This document shows positions 51,301 through 64,000 of a stretch of 64,000 nt of DNA, piece after piece. Each line of letters opens with the position of its first letter. Position 1 is the stretch's first letter. The stretch comes from Spirodela intermedia. Lineage: Eukaryota > Streptophyta > Magnoliopsida > Alismatales > Araceae. The position numbers and the translations under genes are program-made. Below the pieces are notes generated by a model that had not been told where the DNA came from, ran no database searches, and saw only the letters and a list, made by a program, of their open reading frames with translations. The DNA lies in contig LR746268.1 in assembly GCA_902729315.2 (NCBI GenBank), forward strand, positions 2,501-66,500, given 5' to 3'.

Positions 51301-54300
51301 GATAACAACTCTATTGACATGAGCAAACCAATATCTAGATCATAAAAGTGAGCAACTATAAAAGTGCTAATTAATATCTACATTATTGACACAATCTCCA
51401 GATCGAATTCAATATTTATAAGTCTGTGTGAAACTGCCATCCAATTACCCATACACAAAATTTTCATAATACTTAATACAAGGTCACTCCCTTTATTACT
51501 AACCAGTTTCAGCTTCCTTAGTTCTTTTCTTGCGATTCTTCCCCTCCAATGAGTTTGAGAAACAATAGATGCCAGTTTCAGCTTCTTATACTCCGAGGAA
51601 GCTCTGTGACAACGCCATTTAGCCTGCATGTACCGTCAACTTTGTGCCCAAGGCGCTTGTAACTTAAGAGATGCAGCACGACGAAAAGATATACCTGTAT
51701 AGCGGTCGCTGCTTTTGTTTCCTTTCTAAATCTGAAATTTTTATGGGCAGACATCGCCCTCAAACCTATTTGCAGGATCAGGGCCGATACCCTCAGTTGT
51801 TTATATGCTTTCTTAGCCTCATATCTTCGCAAATTCTTCTGAATTTTTATTGAAGCAGCATCCCTCCTCATGCTTTGATAAAGCTTACAAGCCAATTTTC
51901 CTGAAACCAAATTATTAGGGATGCAAAATATTGCTTTTTGAGGCATATAATGACATTAGCATGAAAATTCCATTCACACAACGGATGAACTAACCTCTCC
52001 ATAATGACTGCACCAAGACACATGCTTTCCGCAATGCAATGAACTGTTTCCGAGCAACATGTGTTCGGATTTTGCGTTGAATAGCTTTTGCTGCATTACT
52101 AAGGACTTCTGCCCTTCGAGCATCCAACTCAGCCATCTGACCGGCTCTTAGAAAGACCTTAGTTTTGCCTATCTACGAATAAGGTGACACGAATTGCTAT
52201 TAGCATGATAATAATTAGCAAGAACCAAAATATTAAGAAATGCTTCATGTCAATCCAAGTGGAGTTGACTAACAGGTATAATATTGCATCAGCCATTAAA
52301 TATGTTAAAGAGTCACCTGAAATCCTTTCAAGCCCTTCTTTTGTAAAAGCTTCTCACATGCAACCTTTTCATCGCAGCTGCCACAGGAGATCATATCAGT
52401 GGGACAAAAATTTCTTATATAATTGACTAAGAAATTCCCAGAAGGTAACAGGTACGATAATACAATAACTTGGTGGATAATTAAGTTGAATAATAATATT
52501 TGTCCATTATACTTACTTCCCTTCCAGAACATCCGCAGCAAGAATGCCAAAGCGATGCAAAAACTCATAAAAGGTACGGCGTGTTGGATATCCAGCACAG
52601 CTAATTCTTATGGCCTCCAAAACACCCTAAGAAGAAATTTGAGATGTAAAGAGAGTAAGGTCAATATAAAAAATGAAAGTGGAGCTACAGAAATATCAGA
52701 GCTCCAGGAAACATTAGAAAGTATTATGTGACACATTTTGTTCTTACTTGTTTGCCTTTGTCATTCAATTTATTTCCTCTTTCTAGGCATAATTCCTTCA
52801 TACATGATTTCACTATTCATGCATACAAAAAATCCAATTTCATCCTTTAATGCATCATCAGTATGCTCTAATGGAATTTCAGATGTCGCTAATACAAAAA
52901 GATTACAGGATGTTCGCTTTAGTGTTAGCTTGGCAGGAAACTATGTCACACAAAGAAGGTAAATTCAACTTTAATTATTTTATTTTTCTGCCGACAGGCC
53001 AAAATGACGTTTGACGTGTCAATTATCCTTTATTATGGATGGGGGGAACATATTGTATAGGACAGAGTTGAAAATGGACTCATTTTGATTGTACGTTCTT
53101 AGGCTAAGACGAAGCATTAGAAAGAAGCTAGAAGTACTATATAAATTTTAAATGATTTTCACATTTGATAAGATTCGATAGACAAGTTTTCAAATATATA
53201 AGCACACCATATCAAAGAAGTGAGGAGAAAATCAGAATAACGTTGAATAATGTACTCACACCACAGCGCAGTTGTTGCATGATGTTCACATTTTCAAATA
53301 TGGAAGGCTTCAAAAGATTGTTGGGTTTCACACATCTAATGTAATGAGGCTCTGTCGAGTTCAATGTCTCCATCAGAGTCTGTAGTTGTAGCTGCATAAG
53401 AGATGGACAAACGAGAAGATAAGCAAAGGAACGTACTTCTGGATATATAGGATACGAAGTGAATGTCTGAAATAAGTATTAAATACCTTAAAACGTGAAC
53501 CAATGGAAGAAAACTTGGAGGACTTGCTTGCTTCTTCTCGTAAAGGAGGGAAAAGGCCCGAGACAAAAGCACATTTTGAAGCACTTAAAAGATCTTGGTG
53601 TTCTGGCACAATGTAGTCTTTATTCTTGTCAAGAAACTGATCTGATTGATACACAACCTGACAAAGAGGAAAACATGAACACTCAAAGACTTCCTTTTGG
53701 CTATCATCTGGAAATTACTCCTGTATTAAAGCTTACCTCTCCGGCATAATGGGCAATTGTAAAATCAGTCCTTGATAGCTTTGGTTTGATGAAACGTTTG
53801 TGCGCTTTGAAGATCTGATAAAGCTTCTGAGAAAAGGTTTCATGTGTTGACTTTGGAAACATACTGAAATTAGAGAAGATAAAAGCCAGTAAAACAGCTA
53901 CAATCTAGAAATCCGAACTGTAATTTTCTAAAACTCCAAACTTCCATTTCCAAAATCACTCAAACGATCTATTTTCCAAAAGCCATTTTGTCATACCATG
54001 CTTCATCAAGAAGAGCAATAATTCCGCCAGGTTTCTGCAAAGGAAAGAAAAATAGTTCAGGTTAAAGTTATCTCTGAGATTCAACTTTCTCCAAGCACAT
54101 TCGAAGATTGATGGCCTACGACTTATTGGTCAACCATAAATGAGGAAAGATCTATCTACTGGTAGCTCTGTTTTATTCACTGATGGGATGGCTACTTTAA
54201 TTCATTTAGCTAATGTCGACCAACAATATTCTGATACGACATGGCTAACTGAAAACGAATCTTTCCCTGATTAATGATTATGAATTCAACATCTGTTGTG

Positions 54301-57300
54301 TAGAATTCAGAAAAGCCCATTACGAGGAACAACAGTGATTGAATGGGAAGAGAAGAAGATTAGAGGGACCATTTTGAACTGACGATCGGTTGAAGTCCAA
54401 ATAATTCATTGACTTTCAAAGATAACACAGACCATTTCCGCTCCATCCTTGGAATGCTATTGGCTCCCCCTCGAAAGCAGTCTGGTGAAGCCTAAGGAGA
54501 TCACCAAATGGCTTCGCCAATCAATAGCTTTCAAAAGTATGTTCTTCACAAACAGAGGATGTTGCCATAACACCCTTCTCAACGTTATGATTATCCATCC
54601 GAAAATTTTCATTCAGGAGTTTTCATTTGTGTACACTATGTAAAACATATGTTATGAACCATTATCCATTGATAGAATATGTTCAGAATTTGAACAGCTT
54701 AAAATTCACAAAGACTAAACGTTTCTCCTAGTAGCTCACTCGATCTCCTAGTAATTGACAGAACACTATGTAGCACATACTGCAAAAATCATATCTAATG
54801 GCCGGTTCATGTTTCCCTTTAGAACAAAAGTGGTTCTCCAGAAAACAATAGTAACGAGCATTTTAAATTACATGCTAGAAATGCTGGACGTAAGATAAGA
54901 GTCATCTCTTGACCTTTAATCATGGGACATGAATAAAAGAGCAAACACCTTCTCAATGAGATCCAAGACATCCTGATTATCAACAAATTCAATGTAGCTC
55001 CAGTCAATTGCTTCTTTCGTGTACTCCTCTTGTTCCATCTTGAAAACATGCTGAAGCACAGAAAATCAATTGAAATAATGTCTTATTACTACTACTGAAA
55101 GGGAAGAAATCAAGCTTAAATTTCTTCTAGGACGACGAAAAATACCTGATTAAAATGTTGTTGCAACTTCTCATTTGTATAATTAATACAGAACTGCTCA
55201 AAACTTTTTAGAGTAGAGAGCATGCATTAAAACGTTATCAAATATGGACAGCATAAGAAAAAGCTTGGACAGGGAAGTAAATTTTCTCAGATGAAGTATT
55301 ACCTGTTATGCTTGAAACTTTCAAATCCGTATATATCAAGGACACCAATCAACGACCTAGATGTTGGATCTTGTCCAATTGACACATTAATTTTATCAAC
55401 AATCCTGCAGATTTAACGGTCATGTGCCTTTGTTTCCAAATTAATTTTCTCTCGGAATTGGAGCAAACCCTCACCAAAAATACAGTCATAAGAGACTCCC
55501 AGGTAAAATAATTATTATAATATCATCTCACCAATCAAATAGACGGGAGTAGATAGTTTTTGCCAAACCATCCCTACTAACAACTGCACTCAGAGGATCC
55601 AGAGTCCTCTGAATAACTTCTTCTGGAGTTACCATCACACGTTTGCATAGGGCATCTTCCAAGGCCTTTGGTTCACACCTAATAGAAAATAAAGCCTAAA
55701 AATAAATTAACACAATTATATAAAATATCGTTTATAATTCCAAAGTAATGAGTGATCAAGAGGTACATGAGAAGTTCAGCTGTCATTTGGAGATGGAACG
55801 TAGATTTTTCATCTTTTGGGATGGAGGAATCGATTTCCTTCCCTTTGGTGAAATCAATGTTTCCAAGATGAAGAATTGCAGCAACTACTCGAAAAATTGC
55901 ATCCTGAAAGAATAATCAGGGACCACAAAGTTCATCTTCCAGTGTCTATAAGTTGCAAGTACATTGAAAAACATTGAAAAATATTTCAAATTACCTGTTC
56001 TTGGGCACTGATCCCAACAATGTCCATCGCCCTTCTAGTGGAAAGATATTCATGAGCATCATTCACACCAACTAGCTCATAGCAATTCGATTGGTTCAGA
56101 TAGTGAAATGAACTAGGACTTCCCAGCTTATACTTATCGATCTCCTGATGAAATCATTAATCAATTTATGAAGAACCTTCAGACTACTATCGAAACTACT
56201 GTCTAAACCTATGAAATACTAAGGTCAATAGCGAAATTGTTCAATTAGACAAATACCTCCTGTGGTGCAGCACAAAGAAGGTAAAAACAATGGTAGTTAC
56301 GCTCAGGGTCAGAAATCTGGCAAACACGGGAACGCTCTAGAAGGTATGTTCTAATAGCAGCTCCTGAAATTCTCCCATGTTTATCGAATTGAATCTCAAC
56401 AAACTTCCCAAAGCGGCTGCATGAGGAATATAATTATTAATGTAAATGGCTAAGTCTTCAAAACGAGTTCATTTTATGATTGAAAATCAGGAAAAATCCC
56501 TGATATGATTCATTAATTGTGTAGCTCACAAAGGATACTCAAACCATAAAGACGAAAAAGGTTGAATACTTAATACCACTCCATCAGACAACGCAAAAGT
56601 TACCTCGAGTTGTTATTTCTCACAGTCTTTGCATTGCCAAAAGCCTCAAGAACAGGATTGGACTGCAAACGAGAATAAGAGAAACTTTGCATGAAACTCC
56701 AGCTCGTTTCGAAAAAGTATTCCCTAGTTTATGCCCAAAATTTAACCACAGAAAAAAATAGAAACATCATTCACTTGAGACAGCTGTTAAGCATGAAGAA
56801 CATAGAATTTCTAAAGAGATAAAAGGGCATCACTGAGAAGAACTGAATCCCAAAAGTCAAAACAAGCATATTACTTCCAGAACTTGTTGTTCTACCGTCC
56901 GTCCTTCTGTTGCCACTCGCCCACCCAAGTAGGCAAGATAACGCATGAGCATCTTTGTAGTTTCAGTTTTACCGGCACCACTTTCACCACTTACAAGGAT
57001 TGAATTGCTTTTCCCCTCATTGATCATTGCCCTGAGACAGCGAAAAATACTATAAATCTGATGCTCATAAAGAATATAGAGCATGCAACAATAGAAAACG
57101 GGATCATCAGATAGATTCTCTTCTCAGGACATCAACGGCAAAATACTACACGAAAGGCAGACAGATGTGTCATTGAATGACATTAAAGTATAACTAAATT
57201 AGTTAGCAACGAAGGGATAAAAGGGAAGAAAATAATACCCCAAAATTAGGTATGTTCGCAAAAAAAAAAAACATTCATCAAACGACAACAGGACACAATG

Positions 57301-60300
57301 AGGTACTCACATACACTGAGATCAGCCCTAAAAAACAGCACCACATTAGCAAAAACATTAACAGGAGAAAAAAAACTTATTTTTATAAAACATTGGTAAT
57401 TTTGTTAGTAAAAGGTAGGAAAATATGCGATTTAAAATTTTATGCAGAAAAATCCTTTATAAGAATCCTATATCTTTTCTACCAGACAAGCTTTGCAAAC
57501 GCAAAAGGAAGAAAAAATAATCAATAGAGCAGTGGAGTCAGAGGTGGAGAAAGAAAATGAGACAGCAAGGCGGGAGACAGAGACATGCTTCTCTTCTTTC
57601 TTCTTCCTCTGCATCTTTCCTGTTCTTCATCTCTTTTTCATTTCCTCATTGTTATATATCCCTGACCAACATTCATTCCCACAGTATAGCCCGGCCTTCA
57701 GACAAGTGGGATCAGGCAATCCTCAATAATATTTTCCCAATTTTAAAGGAGGACAATAGATCTCCTTGAAACCAAATCAGGAAGGGTCAATTGAATGACA
57801 ATGAGAACCATTCCATTTGGAAAAAAAATTCAAACTCTAATCGATGCGACTTTTATTCTCAACATGCTAGTTATGATAGGGGGACATCTTCAAAGTTTTG
57901 AATAGAAATGTGTGCATTCAACTGCATTGGTGCTTTAACATTTCCATTCAGAATGAATGTACTTTATGCAATTAAACCAAGAGGAAAAGCAGGATCATCA
58001 CCTGTAAGCAACATCTGCGACAGCAAAAACATGAGGGCTAAGCTCCCCAAGACATGCTCCTTTATATTGTGCCATCATGTGAGAATCATAGAGATGAGGC
58101 AATCTTTGAAATGGATTTACAGCAATAAGAATGTTTCCTGTATAAGTCTGTCACAAATTTAGGAGTAGCAATGTTAATAGAATTAAAATCAACTAAAGAT
58201 TCAACACAGCAAGCATTTTTCGAAAGTTGTAAATAAATAAAACAAAAGGGAAGATAAAATAGCCTACATAAATTTCGTTGAGTTCATATCTTGTTGACAA
58301 ATTCTGCAAAACGCCAGGTTCATGCAAATATGAAAGCTTTGTCATGTCATCGACTCCACCAGGTGGAGCTTCCATATCCTTCGGGAATACTTTTGATAAA
58401 TGTAAAATAACCTAGAATATCGAAAATACTGTCACTGATATGGTGAAAAAAATAATTTAAATATAATATAAACAACAATGGTAATAAGTAGATATGATAG
58501 GAATCTCCTTTTCATGTGCTAAACTCTCAAGCAATATCACTATCATCATTGAAAGTAAGAACAGCTTCTACAAATGTAAACTGATCATACATGTCTAATG
58601 AAAAAAAAGAGCATTCACCAAGGGCGGGAAAACATAAGCCACAATGCGAGAACTGAATGATTCTAGTTCATGATTAAGGCGTCAAAAATAGTTGTTCCTA
58701 TTTGACATTGTACAAACCTGAAAGCATCAACTACTCATCTGTAGATTAGTGATAGATACGATGACACTCATCAGAACACAGCAATGACAAGGAAGTGAAG
58801 GGATTTAATTCAACATCATTCGTGGGGGTAACAAATTTCATGTTTTATCTACAACATGCGATCCCTCAAGTTGTTTCCGTTAATTAATACTCTGGTAAAC
58901 CCTAGCATGCAAACCATCATCATATCAAACGTTTTCCTACATATCGTTATTTTCGTGTCAGCCTCTCTCTCCTTCAATATGTTGGAGTTTGCTAAAATAT
59001 GTTAGACAACGTGGCATAAAGGACTATAATAGAGAGCGCTATAGACATTAATTGTATCCACCAATTTCTAAAGTGAGAGAACATCTCGTATCAAAAATCT
59101 TTAATGGAGATAAGAAATGACCACACTAGTGAATAAAAAATTAGAGGGTGCCTTTCGGGTAACATATTCAGACAGGATATACATTCTGAATAAGGTATAT
59201 GATAATGGGAAAAAGTGAGAGATCCCTAAGAAAGAACAGATGATGAAGACTGGTGATTATAAGAACCATGACCAAAAATTGAAAATGTACCTTCTTCCCA
59301 TTGCTTGTATGAATTTCAGCCTCTTCACCATTAATCAGTGTAACTTGACCATCTATCCAAGCTAAAGTTGGGTCTTCAACCCAAACATGGGATCCCACAG
59401 CAATATTAGCAGAATTTCCCTGTAATATTTCAAAGTAAAAGTTGGTAGCTGAAAAGTGTGTGGCACTTTCTAAGATGAAGATAAAATCTTGATCCAAGGA
59501 TAAAAAGTGCATGAATTTGTGATAATCGAGGGCCATCACCCGAGCAATAAAGCATATTACGAAGAAAACAAAGTAAACTAAAAACAAAATCTTCATAGTG
59601 CAAAGTTAGGGAGGATATATGCGCCATTCAAATGAGATGACGTCTACTTTGTATGCCTAAATTCTTCCAAAGAAATTCAGGTTGAACGGAGGATGTGCTT
59701 CATGATGGCATGTCTACTTCTCCGAAGCCTAATGCTCCAGTAGATCACGGCAAAAAAACTTCTTCGAATATTTTACCGTCTCATCATATCCTAACCAATC
59801 TGTCTGCACTCGACTAGGGAACCATCTTCCTGGTGATGAAATTTATTATAATAAAAAGAGCCACTGCAACATGAAGGAAAGAATATCTCCCCTCAAGCAA
59901 CAAGGTTCGCCGAGATTCTGTTTGTCTAAACCGGACAAAGAACGAAAATAAGGGAGACGCTAGAACAACGACAAGAAGAAAACAGCCGTCGCATATTTCA
60001 TGGACAAAAAGAAAACACAATTCAGCGATGAAGTGACTCCATTTATCCATTATTTGATGGAGTTATCCATTTGTCCATGATGACAATGGTGGTCAAAGAG
60101 CGATGAAGGTCGGTGTGGGCATGCGTGACTGGCAGGTAAACTAATGGCATCCGTGGAAAGTGAAGGTCACTGAACGAGATATTTTGCCCTCAGCCTAGGC
60201 GTACGGACCCTCAAAGCCAATGGTGCAAAAGATTTTCAGAGGAGCACGCAAGAGAGCTCCTCGACCAACAGCTTTGATAATTTTCCTTTTTTTCCCCAGG

Positions 60301-60349
60301 GAGTTTAGGGTGGCTGACCAGATTGGACGGAGGAGGAAGATGGAACCAT
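45344..60349 (-). CDS. Class XI myosin heavy chain (39 coding exons proposed)
   Basis: An actin motor for organelle movement and cytoplasmic streaming. Exons (5' to 3'): 60347-60349 (ATG, tentative), 59291-59419, 58268-58411, 58002-58147, 56875-57031, 56604-56662, 56256-56415, 55995-56144, 55767-55903, 55532-55678, 55303-55404, 55146-55203, 54949-55050, 53997-54034, 53737-53863, 53487-53657, 53260-53391, 52517-52626, 52317-52377, 51995-52172, 51695-51900, 51504-51623, 50360-50458, 50040-50261, 49358-49497, 48550-48661, 48420-48470, 48247-48330, 47970-48140, 47734-47889, 47420-47623, 47117-47260, 46899-46969, 46712-46811, 46377-46433, 45913-45969, 45738-45818, 45542-45624, 45344-45467. About 1530 aa, normal for class XI. 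N-terminal SH3-like region (GSHVWVEDP); P-loop GESGAGKT near 156-163; [10 protein letters not shown]; actin-binding region near 555-650; six IQ motifs (about 735-880); coiled coil (880-1070); DIL/cargo tail (about 1115-1440). Frame is continuous throughout. Confidence 0.93.
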
Positions 60350-60445
60350 GTCCCTCCTTCCGTAGACACCCCCTTTCCTCCCTCGTCCATCGGATCCTCT
60401 CCGAGACCAGTGGGATCACCCAGAACTCCTCCAGAAAAAATAATA

Positions 60446-60457
60446 ATATATATATAA
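60446..60457 (-). promoter_or_regulatory. Candidate TATA box of the myosin gene
   Basis: TTATATATATAT on the coding strand, about 100 bases upstream of the proposed ATG at 60347-60349. The sequence between them is purine-rich, as in a 5' UTR. It depends on the tentative first exon. Confidence 0.35.
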
Positions 60458-60569
60458 AAGCTCTAAGAGAGGCAGGCGACTGGCGCTGCCACGGTGGTTG
60501 TGTGTGCATGGCACTGCTTTGAAGGCAGAGAGACTCCCCCCAGAGCGGAGGGAAGGCCGCAGAGGTCTT

Positions 60570-63400
60570 TATAAGGACATGCAGGGTGGCTCTTATATTG
60601 TTCAGAAAATTGGTTCACCCAAAAGGTCAAGCAACACAAGCCATGGCCAAAAAGGATGATTGCATAGATCAAATCTATCATGTTCAGGAAGCAATTGAAA
60701 CATCTCATAAGATCGATATGTTATTGACCACAGCTTCACATGAGAATACTGTTTGATCAGATAACTATTCTAGAATATGATAGATCAAGAAATAAAAGAT
60801 TCAATCATACAGCTACCTCCATGGCAATTTTATTTAGTAGATATTAATATTAATTGATTCAAAACAATATACCAAGAGCACCTCAGAATAACATTTATGA
60901 TGATCAGTACATTCTGTCAAACAGAAAAAAAAACTCCTGTTTTTTGAGTTGGGAGCCCAATGTGATTTCAAATTTTTTTTTTAAAGTTATTATAGATTGG
61001 TAACCAAGGTCATTTTATATTACTTTGTTACTTTCATTACCACTCAAAAGTATTCATAAGTTATCTAGTAAACCCCAGAAAAGCCTCACAAAATATTTGA
61101 ATGATTTGACACATTTTTTGTTTGTAGTATAAAAAAAAGAAAGTGGTTCGACTCACTTTCATACGAGGAACAAAAAATAACTGAATAGAAAAACCAATTG
61201 CACTAATTACCTAATCCACAGTACAATCATCAAATTCATGCAAAAATGATTTAAATAAGGCTATTTTGGCTTGGCTTTGTGCTATGGCACATTGAACCTT
61301 TGTCATTGCTCCCAAAACTTGCATGAGTTGACACTATAATAATGGATCATAAGCTCATTGTTAGACTAACAAGTTACAATTGGAATGGTAAAAAAAACTA
61401 GTTTGTCGACTCATCTGATGTATTAAACATCAAAACTCAAGGTCCTCATCTCACACTTCAAAAAGTTTCATTAAACTTCAATCTTAAACACATGTTCTAA
61501 GTGAATAAAAACTACTTTTAGAATTTTGTGCAACTTTAAAGAGTGTAGGGTAAGGAGAGAAAACAAGATTATTATTTATCTTAGTGAAAAATTAGCTGAG
61601 GCATGTTGGATTTTGGTGCCTTCATAACATATATATGATGGGTAAATTGGTAAAAGGATAAATCTCAAATTTTTACCATATAATAATTATGTTGAAATGT
61701 ATTTTCTCAACCCTTGAAATAAACCCACATGATTGCAGAATTGATTTTATAATATATACTCTCTTATACTTTCAAGATAAAACCTTGATAGTTAGATGAG
61801 TTTTATAGACAAGAAAAACACTATCAAAGAATTATATGATATTTAATATAATAAAAAATTAATAGGTGAAAGCACTAGTTGAGAATAAGCATTCTTACAG
61901 TATAAAATATTCAACCCATCTTCATAATCCTTGAAAACAATTCATTGCACTGAAAATCCTCTAATATGATTCAACTAACTTTTCATAATTTTTAAAACTC
62001 ACTTTATATATTGTTTTTGTTTACACTATATAGTGAGTTGGTGTGTTTTATGGGAGAGTAAAGTAGTTAGGGACTTTCTTTGCAAATATTATTGGTTTTT
62101 TAAAAGTAAAATTTGAAGATTTAGTGGAGAGCCAAAATCAGTGAATCCCTCTCAAGTATTCTAAGTGACTCATAACTAAAAGTTCTGTACTGAAAATTTA
62201 AGAGCATTATCTTTTTCTTGATTTATTGTTGAATAAAGCTATGAATGTCAAAAAAAATAGTTCGGTGATAACTGTTTTGGCCTTCTAAAGCTAATTAAAA
62301 ATAAATTGCATGGTCGCTGACATGTTTTTGCCCCTTAAAGCTTTAGATGTGAAAAAAATAGTTCTAAGAAACACTTGAGTTGGCTAGAACTCTAGTTGAA
62401 ACTATTTGAAGCCTCGATCTCCAAGGATTTTACCATTGTGATTGAGTGGAACCTAAGAGCAAGATTCATAGAAAGTGGATGAGGACAAGTGGGTAAAATC
62501 TTTAAAATTCTGAGTAGCATAATTAGATATAATACTAGGCATAATTTTAATTTAAAAAACATCACTTAAACCCCTTTTTATTTCTTCTTATAGCCTCATT
62601 AAAACTAGTAGATGTAACATTATTATCTCACTAAATATTAAAAACCTTTATCTAAATTCCAAATCATTAACACGCTTGAATAAATATTTTTCTGATTTTT
62701 ATATCACATATTGTTCAAGTAATATGAGTTAAAAGAAAAAAATGCCCTTCACCTAAGCATGATTAATGCATACAATTAATGGTATAGGAAAATCAGTTTC
62801 TTTTACCTCAGCATGATTAATACATAAAATTAACAAAAATATGTAGGTAACTTTGCATACCACGGCTTAAAGGAAAGGTTTAGTCACTTTACATCACTTA
62901 TCAAATGCTAAATGTCCTCTACGCTGATGTATTAACTCTTGAAATTCTTAAACCACCATCATCAAGACAATTAATTTGTAGGCTTTCTTAACTACTATTC
63001 ATTTATTGAAACACAATTATAACCTTCACTAATAGTGAAGAAATGTCATTGAATTGATCATAATAATTTTTTAGAGCACACTTTGTTTGATTGATGATAA
63101 AATAAACATGCCAATAAAACAATAATTTTCCATAAGCAAACTATGGTGCATCAATATAAAATTATTGGTAATATGATATATTAAATATTAACAGGTTATT
63201 TTTTGTGAATTTCTACTCTTATCTTATGAGTAATTTCTGGATGTTGGCAATTAACCATTGGAAATGATTGCAACCAACCATTGTAGAACATTTTTCAAAT
63301 ATTAAGCACAAAAAGGTGAAAAAGTACAGCCATGTAATTGAGTTATGGTTACAATCTTTAGAACTAAATTAAATGTAAGAAATATTAATTATTGGAAGAT
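60570..63400. other. AT-rich intergenic, no gene recognised
   Basis: About 2.8 kb of AT-rich DNA. No open frame longer than chance, no transposon motif and no repeat structure seen. Confidence 0.5.
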
Positions 63401-63476
63401 TAAGTTTAATGAAATCAGGATCCCACCATAGCAGATGCCACCATAGTCCCCGACATGTCGCTGATCCTCCAGCTGA

Positions 63477-63695
63477 GTGGCTTCAAAAAAGAGAATCCGA
63501 ATTTTAAAGTATGCACCAGCTTTCTCACTGATCAAGAAGGATCGGAAGAACATTTTCAAGAAGGAGAGCAAAAGGGCATGTCTTCACCTCAATCGTGTAG
63601 TTTGGTCTAAATTTCAACGGGAAGGGAATGGATTCATCATTGTGCACAACAATATTGAGGATGAGAAGCAGGACACACCACTGGCCTTAGACTAG
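63477..63695 (+). other. Unassigned open stretch
   Basis: A 72-codon open frame (MASKKRIRILKY at the start, REGNGFIIVHNN in the second half) in DNA that is clearly less AT-rich than its left flank. The adjacent frame is also open from about 63420 (DPTIADATIVPD onward). I do not recognise either product. It could be an exon of a gene continuing to the right, a decayed transposon or chance. Confidence 0.25.
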
Positions 63696-63879
63696 AAACA
63701 CGGCGGCGAGTCTAGTCCAGACAGCCACAATCAGCGAAGAAAAACTAGGTGTGTGTAACAAATGTCCAGAGAAACCCACAAGGCATAATTAGGATGTGAA
63801 CAGGAATATAAGTCATAGGATAATCTGAGACAACGTCGAAGACTGCAATAGTGAGTGAGCAAGCTAAAGAGAGAGAAAT

Positions 63880-63904
63880 AGAGAGAGAGAGAGAGAGAGA
63901 GAGG
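63880..63904 (+). repeat. (GA)n microsatellite
   Basis: About twelve GA units. Confidence 0.9.
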
Positions 63905-64000
63905 TAAGCCAACAAAGAGAAGGAGAGGGAATCCTTTCAACACCTTTCCTTCACATCGTTCGATGTCATCTCATGACAAGAATGATGACAATCGGGCAGC

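Overview
This is nuclear DNA of a flowering plant. Four spliced plant genes or gene remains lie on the minus strand: D-cysteine desulfhydrase 2, urease accessory protein D, 3-isopropylmalate dehydrogenase and a class XI myosin. The repeats are plant-type telomere repeats (CCCTAAA), L1-type LINEs with a plant DUF4283 ORF1, and Ty3/gypsy fragments. The GC-rich first exon of the isopropylmalate dehydrogenase gene would suit a monocot, but the species cannot be fixed. All splice sites were placed by eye from consensus and family knowledge. The three complete gene models each sum to a multiple of three.

Left end (1-14.6 kb): an ordered array of retroelements, each ending in poly(A) that runs straight into C-strand telomere repeats. 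The order is a full-coding LINE (1-8260), telomere repeat, a 5'-truncated LINE of the same family (8419-12963), telomere repeat, then three 5S-rRNA-derived SINE-like units (13097-14559) separated by more telomere repeat. All five elements point the same way. This is what serial reverse transcription primed by a chromosome 3' end would leave, alternating with telomerase synthesis, and it is the most interesting feature here.

14.6-20 kb: a heavily mutated Ty3/gypsy pol, then AT-rich repeat debris. 20.2-25.4 kb: a complete seven-exon DCD2-like gene (453 aa). 26-28.3 kb: a gypsy gag relic and a relic LINE RNase H. 28.3-32 kb: AT-rich, no gene seen.

32.1-42.3 kb: a urease accessory gene (UreD) in two parts. 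Its 3' exons are at 32.1-33.0 kb and its 5' exons at 40.3-42.2 kb. Between them sits a complete 11-exon 3-isopropylmalate dehydrogenase gene (34587-39559, 413 aa). The UreD exon at the break is present on both sides, each copy damaged at a different end. The UreD 5' part also has two nonsense codons, so this locus is a pseudogene.

42.3-45.3 kb: a possible solo LTR and AT-rich DNA. 45.3-60.4 kb: a class XI myosin heavy chain gene (about 1530 aa) with 38 mapped coding exons plus a probable ATG-only first exon. 60.5-64 kb: AT-rich intergenic DNA with one unassigned open stretch near 63.5 kb.

The genes serve unrelated housekeeping roles: sulfur metabolism in mitochondria, leucine biosynthesis in plastids, urease assembly, and cytoplasmic streaming and organelle transport. 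They do not form a pathway.
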